From Rikenellaceae bacterium UBA1749 (GTDB lineage: Bacteria; Bacteroidota; Bacteroidia; Bacteroidales; Rikenellaceae): 27,504 nucleotides of DNA. Positions 7,681 to 14,576 of the stretch are shown here, piece by piece. How positions within the stretch are numbered: position 1 is the stretch's first letter; each line of letters opens with the position of its first letter. The stretch lies in contig DCHP01000042.1 in NCBI GenBank assembly GCA_002315675.1, positions 1 to 27,504 of the forward strand. Reading direction: 5' to 3'. The translations under genes were made by a program, and so were the position numbers. The notes beneath the pieces were generated by a model. The model saw only the letters and a program-made list of their open reading frames with translations, made no database searches and was not told where the DNA came from.

Positions 7681-10110
7681 CTAAAGTCTTTTAAGATTAC
7701 CGAACCTTTCCAGTAAAACCTTGGTTCCAACAGTGTCAAAATTGATCGTTACTTTGACATCCTTTCCTCTAAGTTCCAATTTTTCAACCGTTCCTTTCCC
7801 GAATATGTGGTGTTCAACTCTTGTGCCTTTGCGTAGTCCATTACTCTCAGGTATTTCAACAAGTTCTTCCCGTCTGTATGTTGTCTTCTGTGCATTATCA
7901 GAAGGCTTGGGCCTGCTTAGAGGTTGTCTTGATGGTTGTGTCTTATTATCCTGTTGAGTTGAATGCAGTGATGCTCTGTAATTTGTCTGTGTATATCCAT
8001 TCCGTCTTGTCATATTTGAAGAAGATACTCCCATTGCGGTGATACCGGAATATCGACTGGCTGATGATGGCGAAGGCCTGTCATCATCAAGATCCCATGG
8101 CATCCTTTTTTTCTTTTCAAGTCCCTCTAAATATTTTTCGTCAATTTCATTTACGAAACGGCTGATTGTCGTATTCTCGTAGGAACCGAAGCGAAATCTT
8201 TCAGATGACCAGGAAATTCCTACAAACTTTTTTGCTCTGGTAAGGGCAACGTAGAATATTCTTCTCTCTTCTTCGATTGAGAACAGATCTTCAGCTCTTG
8301 GCGATGGAAAGATATTTTCTTCTACCCCAACTATGTATACGTATTTGAATTCCAATCCCTTGCTTGCATGGACGGTCATCAATGTTACATGAGGCTTGTC
8401 TATTTCCTTAGTATCACTGTCAGAAAGCAGGGCAATATTTGTAAGCCATTCCTGCAGTTGTCTCTCTGCTGGCATTGATAGAATTTCTTCGAATTCAGGG
8501 TTATTGGTTATTTCAAGTTCCCATTCCTGAACAGCTGCCATCAGCGACTCAATATTGTCTGCCCTTTCTTCATCTTCCAGAACTCCATTTTGCCTCAGGA
8601 TCTGAGCGATATGGCTTCGTTCTATTATGGCATTGACATATTGTGAAGCACATTGAATCTCGTTGTCATTGCGAATACCTTCGATAAGTTCCTTAAAATT
8701 CTTGAGGCCGCCTGAAGCCTTTCCTTTTATCCCAATATCCTCGGGATTAATGGTAGATATTACTTCCCAGATATGTAGATTCTGCTCCGTTGCCTTTGCC
8801 TTTAAACGTTCGAGTGAAGTATCGCCAATTCCTCTCGGTGGAATATTTATGATTCTTAGAAGGCTTATATCATCCTGAGGATTCAGACAGAATTTCATAT
8901 ACGCTACCATATCCAGTATTTCCTTCCTGTTGTAGAAGGAATGCCCTCCATAAATCTGATATGGAATACCTTTGCTCCTTAGTTCATCCTCCATAAGTCG
9001 GCTCAGGAAGTTGTTTCTGTAGAGGATGGCGAAATCATTTTCGCTTGCATTTTCTGTCAGTAGACGTTTCTTTATTTCTCTGGCAATTGTTGCGGCTTCG
9101 TTCCTGTCAGAGTCGCAGGAGAATACTCTGATTTTTTCCCCTTCTTCACTTGCTGAAAACAGGTTCTTGGGTAATTTCTTTGAATTATGTTCAATCACGC
9201 TGTTTGCCGCCAGTACGATGTTGCTTGTTGAACGGTAATTCTGCTCAAGTAGGAATGTCCTTGAATCCTTGTAGTCATTTCTAAACCTAAGAATATTTTC
9301 AATCTTTGCGCCTCTGAATGAATATATACTTTGCGAGTCATCTCCTACGACACAAATGTTCTGGTGAAATTCAGTCAGAAATTTCAGAATCTTGTATTGT
9401 GCAAGATTGGTGTCCTGATACTCATCAACCAGAATATATCTGTATCTTTCGCCTAGTGTTTTGCGGACATCAGGATTGTCCCTTAGAAGGGCATTTGTAT
9501 TAAGAAGTATGTCATCAAAATCCATTGCACCATTATTCTTGGTGACAATATTGTATTCCCTGAAAATATCAATGAATCTGGGAATTCTGAGCGTACTGTC
9601 CTCCTTTATCAGTTCTGGAATGTTCTCGTACTGGGATGGTGTCAGCAGACTATTCTTTGCTAGTGATATTCTGCTCTTTATGTTTCTTGGCTTATAGCTG
9701 TTGTCTTCAAGCCCAAGTTTTTTTATTATCTGTTTTATTAGGGTTTCAGAGTCGCTTTCGTCATATATTGTAAAGTGCTCTGGAAATCCTATTCTGTTTG
9801 AGAATTCAGACAGGAACCTGATAAATACCGAGTGAAATGTTCCCATTGTAATTTTCCATGGTCTGCATTCCCTTCCTACAGCATCCAAAATCCTGGTTTT
9901 CATTTCTCCGGCAGCTTTCTTTGTGAAAGTTAAAGCCAATATTTCTTCTGGGGCAACACCTTCATTCAACATGTAAGCGATTCTCTGTGTAATCGTACGT
10001 GTTTTTCCACTACCGGCTCCTGCAACAATAAGTGTAGGTCCATTATAGTTTATAACTGCAGCTTTCTGCTGATCATTCAATCCTTCGACTATTTTCTCTT
10101 TTATCTCCAT
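7681..10110 (-). CDS. pcrA: ATP-dependent 3'-5' DNA helicase, UvrD/PcrA/Rep family
   Basis: An 809-residue superfamily 1A helicase, probably for DNA repair and replication-fork maintenance. Motifs in order: Q-motif LNDQQKAAV, Walker A GAGSGKT (31-37), motif Ia ALTFTKKAAGEM, Walker B VDEYQDTN, motif III GDDSQSIYSFRGA, motif IV QNYRSTSNI, motif V TVHASKGLEF and motif VI YVALTRAKK. A poorly conserved, polar linker (about 670-750) leads to a C-terminal Tudor-like domain (GTRVEHHIFGKGTVEKLE), which in PcrA/UvrD binds RNA polymerase and nucleic acid. Length and tail favour PcrA/UvrD over Rep; the symbol is a family name. The TACTTTTGC box ends only 5 bases before the ATG, so the mRNA would have almost no leader. 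It is divergent from the FAD oxidoreductase (53 bases between them). Confidence 0.95.
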   Translation of the reverse strand: MEIKEKIVEGLNDQQKAAVINYNGPTLIVAGAGSGKTRTITQRIAYMLNEGVAPEEILALTFTKKAAGEMKTRILDAVGRECRPWKITMGTFHSVFIRFLSEFSNRIGFPEHFTIYDESDSETLIKQIIKKLGLEDNSYKPRNIKSRISLAKNSLLTPSQYENIPELIKEDSTLRIPRFIDIFREYNIVTKNNGAMDFDDILLNTNALLRDNPDVRKTLGERYRYILVDEYQDTNLAQYKILKFLTEFHQNICVVGDDSQSIYSFRGAKIENILRFRNDYKDSRTFLLEQNYRSTSNIVLAANSVIEHNSKKLPKNLFSASEEGEKIRVFSCDSDRNEAATIAREIKKRLLTENASENDFAILYRNNFLSRLMEDELRSKGIPYQIYGGHSFYNRKEILDMVAYMKFCLNPQDDISLLRIINIPPRGIGDTSLERLKAKATEQNLHIWEVISTINPEDIGIKGKASGGLKNFKELIEGIRNDNEIQCASQYVNAIIERSHIAQILRQNGVLEDEERADNIESLMAAVQEWELEITNNPEFEEILSMPAERQLQEWLTNIALLSDSDTKEIDKPHVTLMTVHASKGLEFKYVYIVGVEENIFPSPRAEDLFSIEEERRIFYVALTRAKKFVGISWSSERFRFGSYENTTISRFVNEIDEKYLEGLEKKKRMPWDLDDDRPSPSSASRYSGITAMGVSSSNMTRRNGYTQTNYRASLHSTQQDNKTQPSRQPLSRPKPSDNAQKTTYRREELVEIPESNGLRKGTRVEHHIFGKGTVEKLELRGKDVKVTINFDTVGTKVLLERFGNLKRL

Positions 10111-10114
10111 ATAT

Positions 10115-10123
10115 GCAAAAGTA
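10115..10123 (-). promoter_or_regulatory. Bacteroidetes -7 box for pcrA
   Basis: Read on the minus strand this is TACTTTTGC, an exact fit to TAnnTTTG. Transcription would start within a few bases of the pcrA ATG (10110-10108), giving a leaderless or nearly leaderless mRNA. No clear -33 TTTG was found. Confidence 0.65.
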
Positions 10124-10163
10124 CTTCAATTCGCTATAATTTAATATATTTACTAAAAAAAAT

Positions 10164-11489
10164 ATGGAGAGAAGAGATTTTATAAAAGTGTCAGCATCGG
10201 TTGCGGCACTTGCAGCAACATCATCTGTTTCCGGGTGCAAAGGAAAGAAAGTTACCGTTGAAACCAATCTGGATGTTCATGGTTACATGGAAGAACCTGC
10301 AAAACGTATTCCGGTTATAGCCTCAGCCGATGTTGTCGTTGTAGGAGGTGGTCCTGCCGGAGTGGCTGCTGCAGTCTCAGCCGCTAGGGAAGGAGCATCT
10401 GTAATCATGATTGAAAGGTACAACCATCTTGGTGGATTATGGACCGGAGGTCTTGTTCTTGCTACGAACTGTACACACGGTCTTTCATCTTCAGGTGAAT
10501 TCAGCCGGGCACTTTATGGCTTTACATTTGATGTCTTGAACGAATTAAGTGCCTTGAACTTGCTTTATGGAGATGTAAATGCGGTTGTTGACCCTGAAGC
10601 CTGTAAGTATGTACTTGAAAAATTAATCAGGGATTCTGGAGTTCGTGTATTGTATCATTCATTTGCAGTCGGTGTTATTGCATCTGCAGATAAAATAGAT
10701 GGTGTAATAATAGAGTCAAAAAGTGGAAGGAATGTTGTTCGTGCAAAAACTGTTGTGGATTCCACTGGTGATGGTGATGTTATGTCATGGGTAGGTGAGA
10801 AGTTTGATTTGATAACCTATCATTGCGGAATGAACTTCAGATTAGGAAATATAGACAGAATTGACAGCTCTGCTCCATTCTTTTCCAAGGTATATACAGG
10901 TGCTTCATCTCCGATAAAGAGTGTTAACTGGTATAATAGTTTTGGATATAAGGATGTTGATGCCACAAATCTTATGCAACTTTCCAAAGTCCAGTCCGAC
11001 CTTCGAATGGAATCCTGGAATATTTATTTCGATATCAAATCCCATCCAGGCTATGAAGAGGTCTTTTATCTGGATTCTGCTTCCCAGATTGGTACCCGGG
11101 CCTCTAGAATCCTTTCCGCAAAGTATAAACTGAAATATGAGGACACCATGACATTCCGCTCATTTGAGGATTCCATCGGGGTTAGTGGCGGATGGTGCCG
11201 TCTTCCATATAAAGGCCAAGCTATTGAAGCAAGAAACCGTCCAATATGGCAGATCCCCTACAGGGCCCTGCTCCCTCAGTCTGTAAAGAATCTTTTGATT
11301 GCTGGACGCTGTTTCAGTTTTGAAAAAGAACTTCTTGAAGATGCAAGGGAAATAGGAACATGTATTGTTACAGGTCAGGGCGCAGGTGTTGCAGCCGCTA
11401 TCTCGTCAAGGCAGAATATCGATACTGCTTCTGTTGATATAGCGCAGTTGCAGAATTCCCTCAGGAAACAGAACGTAAAACTTGAATAG
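10164..11489 (+). CDS. FAD-dependent oxidoreductase with Tat signal and lipobox
   Basis: A 441-residue flavoprotein of the FAD_oxidored group (PF12831 type). The N-terminus MERRDFIKVSAS has the twin-arginine pattern RRxFIK, and a lipobox SVSGC (Cys25) ends the signal, so it is probably folded with FAD in the cytoplasm, exported by Tat and lipidated. The Rossmann motif is VVVVGGGPAGVAAA (GGGPAG at 61-66), followed by MIERYNHLGGLWTGG. The C-terminal FAD-binding stretch is LLIAGRCFSFEKE...GTCIVTGQGAGVAAA. The substrate is unknown; related proteins often lie among glycan-degradation genes. The start is fixed by the Tat motif. It is divergent from pcrA with a 53-base gap holding a weak TATATTTA box (10145-10152) and ends in a strong hairpin terminator. 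Confidence 0.88.
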   Translation: MERRDFIKVSASVAALAATSSVSGCKGKKVTVETNLDVHGYMEEPAKRIPVIASADVVVVGGGPAGVAAAVSAAREGASVIMIERYNHLGGLWTGGLVLATNCTHGLSSSGEFSRALYGFTFDVLNELSALNLLYGDVNAVVDPEACKYVLEKLIRDSGVRVLYHSFAVGVIASADKIDGVIIESKSGRNVVRAKTVVDSTGDGDVMSWVGEKFDLITYHCGMNFRLGNIDRIDSSAPFFSKVYTGASSPIKSVNWYNSFGYKDVDATNLMQLSKVQSDLRMESWNIYFDIKSHPGYEEVFYLDSASQIGTRASRILSAKYKLKYEDTMTFRSFEDSIGVSGGWCRLPYKGQAIEARNRPIWQIPYRALLPQSVKNLLIAGRCFSFEKELLEDAREIGTCIVTGQGAGVAAAISSRQNIDTASVDIAQLQNSLRKQNVKLE

Positions 11490-11507
11490 TCCAATAGTCC
11501 TAAAATT

Positions 11508-11540
11508 AGAGCGGGGAGTTTTACGAAAACTCCCCGCTCT
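11508..11540. terminator. Strong bidirectional hairpin terminator
   Basis: The arms 11508-11522 and 11526-11540 are exact 15-base reverse complements around a 3-base loop. The GC-rich core GAGCGGGGAG with flanking A/T bases suits termination in both directions: the FAD oxidoreductase from the left and the exb operon from the right (stop at 11562). Confidence 0.88.
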
Positions 11541-11561
11541 TAATATAGATGTAAGTGAACT

Positions 11562-12047
11562 TTAGAAAATTGAATTATCTCTTTTCTTGTTATCCTTATT
11601 AGACGCATAAATGATATTCAATGCGTTCGCACGTCTAAGTGCCTGTTTAAGGTCAGTAACCATACCCATGTGGGTAATTTTATTCACTTTGATAACAGTA
11701 GTCATCTCTGGACGTTCTTCTTCTTTCAGTTTATCACGTTCTGCTGCAATAAATTCACCAATCTGGTCAATTGATGCATATGCATTGTTCAACTGAATTT
11801 TAGGAGTTGATCCATACTTAGCTACATCGTTTGGAGGGCCGATGTAAATATAACTTGCCAACGACTTCTTTTCTAGTTTCTGAGCTTCTGTTGCGTCTGG
11901 AAGTTCAAGTTTGACCTGCATCTCCACTTCACGCATTGAAGTTGATACCATAAAGAAGAATAGCAGCATAAATATGATGTCAGGAAGAGAAGCCGTTGAT
12001 ACCGCAGGTGTCTCTTTGTTTCCTTTTTTTCTAATGTTCTGTGCCAT
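11562..12047 (-). CDS. exbD: ExbD/TolR-family biopolymer transport protein (second ExbD)
   Basis: A 161-residue ExbD-like protein. A short polar N-terminus precedes one membrane helix, SLPDIIFMLLFFFMVSTSM, whose Asp is the proton-path residue typical of ExbD. A periplasmic domain follows (EVEMQVKLELPDA...). With ExbB it forms the inner-membrane motor that uses the proton gradient to energise TonB and outer-membrane SusC/TonB-dependent transporters. It is the last gene of the operon, 12 bases after the first exbD. Two exbD copies of different lengths are normal in Bacteroidetes. The periplasmic tail (KKRDNSIF) is polar and short. TonB is not encoded in the cluster. Confidence 0.92.
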   Translation of the reverse strand: MAQNIRKKGNKETPAVSTASLPDIIFMLLFFFMVSTSMREVEMQVKLELPDATEAQKLEKKSLASYIYIGPPNDVAKYGSTPKIQLNNAYASIDQIGEFIAAERDKLKEEERPEMTTVIKVNKITHMGMVTDLKQALRRANALNIIYASNKDNKKRDNSIF

Positions 12048-12059
12048 TTCCGTTGTTTT

Positions 12060-12638
12060 TTATTTAGCTAAGTTACGAGGTTCTGCCTCTGAAATACGAG
12101 TTGGTACCAACATGTGCACAATGTCACGTTCTTCCTTTGACAAATCCTTGTATGGTTTGTTAAAGGTAGTCTGAGATTTTTCACTACGCACTTCTGAATA
12201 TGCTCTCGTAAGTTCATTCTGTACTTGGATATAGGTTTCATATGAAGTACCTCGGTCATTCTGAAGAGAAATCACCCCTTTGCTGACTAAAGCATTAGGG
12301 AATCCCGGGATAGGCTTCTTTGGAGCCTCAAATTCAGGTAGGTTTGGATCTCCGGTAGGGTTGGTAATAAATTCTTTTGCGATGTCCTTTATTTCATCGA
12401 TTTCAACTCTATTACCGGCAATGGCCACCTGATTGTACATATTCACATACACCAAAAGTACATTTCTTTCCTTAACGTCCTGTCCTTTATCTTGTTCTTC
12501 ATCTACGATTGGAGGGAGTGTTCTTCTGATACCAGAATCAACATTCATCGTAGTAGCAACGAGGAAGAAGATAAGAAGCAAGAACGAAATATCCGCCATT
12601 GAACTGGCGTTGATTTCAGGACATTTCTTTGATGCCAT
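12060..12638 (-). CDS. exbD: ExbD/TolR-family biopolymer transport protein (first ExbD)
   Basis: A 192-residue ExbD-like protein with the membrane helix MADISFLLLIFFLVATTMNV, including the conserved Asp, directly after a short cytoplasmic segment (MASKKCPEINASS). The periplasmic part is about 30 residues longer than in the second copy, with a charged insertion (DEEQDKGQDVKERN) and a C-terminal stretch rich in Glu, Arg and Lys (around 160-192). It probably forms a heteromeric ExbD pair with its neighbour, working with ExbB in TonB energisation. It lies 15 bases after the small membrane-protein gene and 12 bases before the second exbD, indicating one mRNA. Confidence 0.9.
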   Translation of the reverse strand: MASKKCPEINASSMADISFLLLIFFLVATTMNVDSGIRRTLPPIVDEEQDKGQDVKERNVLLVYVNMYNQVAIAGNRVEIDEIKDIAKEFITNPTGDPNLPEFEAPKKPIPGFPNALVSKGVISLQNDRGTSYETYIQVQNELTRAYSEVRSEKSQTTFNKPYKDLSKEERDIVHMLVPTRISEAEPRNLAK

Positions 12639-12653
12639 TTTTGATGTATTTAA

Positions 12654-13094
12654 TTATCTAGTTATTCTATAAATTTCTGTGCAGATAATTGACAGAATTG
12701 CAATACTTGAGCAAATGTATGTAGTAATGATTGCAATGTCACTGAATATCAATGTCATGCTGTCATCAATCACTTTACCGCTTGCCAAAGTAATAGGATC
12801 AGCTGTTGAACAAAGATATGCAACAACAACAATTGCAACCACTGCAATAACACCATATAGAGATTTTCCTGCGCCTTTTGGGTTTTGAATCAGGTTGAAG
12901 ATAGGTAGGATTACAGCAAATACTGCCGCAACAGCCAACAATATCTCAGACCATAACAGGATAGAACCAACGAATGTTCCTTCTTCTCCTCTTGCAGTTG
13001 ATGCGTCAAAAATCATGACTAGAGCAAAGACTGCAACACCCAATAACAATAGAATATACTCTATGTATTTTGCTGATTTTAATAATAAGTTCAT
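12654..13094 (-). CDS. Small multi-pass membrane protein of the exb operon
   Basis: A 146-residue hydrophobic protein with four likely membrane helices: about 9-30 (YIEYILLLLGVAVFALVMIF), 43-68 (ILLWSEILLAVAAVFAVILP), 77-95 (SLYGVIAVVAIVVVAYL) and 118-142 (AIITTYICSSIAILSIICTEI). A gene of this kind sits between exbB and exbD in many Bacteroidetes, but I know of no assigned function. Its fixed position, 15 bases before exbD and after exbB, suggests a structural or accessory part of the ExbB-ExbD motor. There is no signal peptide distinct from the first helix and no enzymatic motif. Confidence 0.85.
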   Translation of the reverse strand: MNLLLKSAKYIEYILLLLGVAVFALVMIFDASTARGEEGTFVGSILLWSEILLAVAAVFAVILPIFNLIQNPKGAGKSLYGVIAVVAIVVVAYLCSTADPITLASGKVIDDSMTLIFSDIAIITTYICSSIAILSIICTEIYRITR

Positions 13095-13135
13095 TTCTTT
13101 AACTCTACTTGAATTGTTAATATTATTCTCTAGTT

Positions 13136-13164
13136 AATACCTCTACTTTTAAAGTCAGAGTATT
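13136..13164 (-). promoter_or_regulatory. Imperfect hairpin between exbB and downstream genes
   Basis: AATAC at 13136-13140 pairs with GTATT at 13160-13164, and an inner ACTTT/AAAGT pairs around TA, with a mismatched middle. It spans the exbB stop codon (13165-13163) and the start of the gap. It may reduce read-through or protect the exbB 3' end, which would favour more ExbB than ExbD, as the motor needs. This role is inferred. Confidence 0.4.
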
Positions 13165-13966
13165 AGTCCTGATATTTGTTAAGGATGTCCATCAAAGAGA
13201 TAGAAGCATCTTCCATATCAACAACTAGTGAATCAATTTTTGCAAGTAGGTAGTTGTAGAAAACCTGAAGAATTACAGCTGAGATCAAACCAGCGATAGT
13301 TGTCAAAAGGGCAACCTTGATACCACCAGCAACAACAGCAGGAGCGATATCACCCATAGCCTCGATTGAGTCAAATGCCTGGATCATACCAACGATTGTA
13401 CCCATGAATCCCAACATAGGGGAAGCAGCGATGAATAGTGCAATCCAGCTCATACCGCTTTCAAGTTCACCAGCTTTTACTGAACCATAGGATACAACAG
13501 ATTTTTCTGCGTTTTCAATACCTTTATCAATTCTAAGAAGACCCTGATAGAAGATAGAAGCGATTGGACCGCGAGTGTTGCGGCATACATCCTTAGCAGC
13601 TTCGATACCGCCTTTTGCAAGAGCGTCTTCAACTTCCTTAACAAGTTTTTCTTTGTTGATTGTAGAAAGGTTTAGTGTAATGATTCTTTCGATAACGATT
13701 GCTAGACCAAGAATCAAACATAGCATAACTGGAGACATCCAAGCTACACCACCTTCAATAAATTTCTGTTTCAAAGCCTGGTGCATTGGCTGACCACCAA
13801 GAACTTCTTCTTTCTCAGCGTCAAGACTAACAGTAGCCTGATCTGTAGCTGTTGCTACTTGTTCCTGACCGGCAACATTATTTGAATCCTCTTCAATAGC
13901 AGCATAACATGCAGATCCAATAGTCAAAAGACCGATTACAGAAACGATTGCAAAAAACTTTTTCAT
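13163..13966 (-). CDS. exbB: ExbB/TolQ/MotA-family proton channel protein
   Basis: A 267-residue protein with an N-terminal hydrophobic, signal-like segment (4-20, ending ACYAA), a polar stretch rich in Gln, Glu and Ala (24-60), then the three helices of the ExbB family: about 76-97 (WMSPVMLCLILGLAIVIERI), 172-197 (SWIALFIAASPMLGFMGTIVG) and 207-240 (PAVVAGGIKVALLTTIAGL). The motif LGFMGTIVGMIQAF and the later GIKVALLTTIAGL are diagnostic. ExbB oligomers conduct protons to energise TonB. It is the first gene of a four-gene operon. Upstream is a 610-base non-coding gap without an exact TAnnTTTG box; a near match (TAGTATTTG, minus strand, around 14068-14060) is the best candidate. Confidence 0.93.
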   Translation of the reverse strand: MKKFFAIVSVIGLLTIGSACYAAIEEDSNNVAGQEQVATATDQATVSLDAEKEEVLGGQPMHQALKQKFIEGGVAWMSPVMLCLILGLAIVIERIITLNLSTINKEKLVKEVEDALAKGGIEAAKDVCRNTRGPIASIFYQGLLRIDKGIENAEKSVVSYGSVKAGELESGMSWIALFIAASPMLGFMGTIVGMIQAFDSIEAMGDIAPAVVAGGIKVALLTTIAGLISAVILQVFYNYLLAKIDSLVVDMEDASISLMDILNKYQD

Positions 13967-14576
13967 TTTTGTTTTGTGTGTTTTGTTAATATTTATTGGT
14001 TTTTATCTTTATACATAAGTAAATAGTTGAAAGTCTTTATGTTAGGGAACATAAAACTTCAAATACTATAAATGTGCAGTTTTTCGAGGGTTAAAGGTAA
14101 AGTTATTTTTTCAAACAAGCAATTTTTTTGATTTCTATTTTACGTTTGAGGGGCAATAAGCAAGTGCAATTTTACTATGAGGAATTTTACGGGATTGAGC
14201 AGGACTATATTTACAGACTTTTCTTAAACATGATTTATAGTGTCAGCATAGTATATTGTACATCGTATTAACCAATGCTTGTAAATTCAACAGAGTCATT
14301 CATGTCTTTGATACTTTTATTTGTTTAAATATCTGATATAAAGATTATTACATGCTTGAAAGTCAGTGCAAAATGTGGCAAATGGCGCTGCTTGTATTGG
14401 CGCATCCTGAAACACTGTACCATTTTGCTGATGTTTTTTTGAGGCTGTTTCGCTGTTCTTCTTTTTCTCTTTTTTCAATAGTATATGTCTTTGTTCCGCC
14501 TATTTATTAGTAGTATGCAATTTTTACAGATATATCAACAAAATTTGTAACTTTGCAGAATTAAAAGTATATTAAG
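13967..14576. other. 610-base AT-rich intergenic region
   Basis: No coding sequence is supported on either strand. It separates divergent exbB and PBP1A, so it should hold both promoters and any regulatory sites. The PBP1A -7 box (14548-14555) is clear; the exbB promoter is uncertain. No RNA gene or long repeat could be recognised by eye. The length is unusual for this compact window, so a small RNA is possible but unproven. Confidence 0.6.
14548..14555 (+). promoter_or_regulatory. Bacteroidetes -7 box for PBP1A
   Basis: TAACTTTG followed by C matches TAnnTTTG exactly. Transcription is expected near 14560-14563, about 15 bases before the GTG start. A T-rich stretch (14521-14525) lies roughly where a -33 element would be. 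Confidence 0.7.

Noticed and set aside
13967..14576. Possible small RNA in the exbB-PBP1A gap
   Set aside because: No terminator-like hairpin or promoter pair could be matched to a defined transcript; length alone is not evidence.
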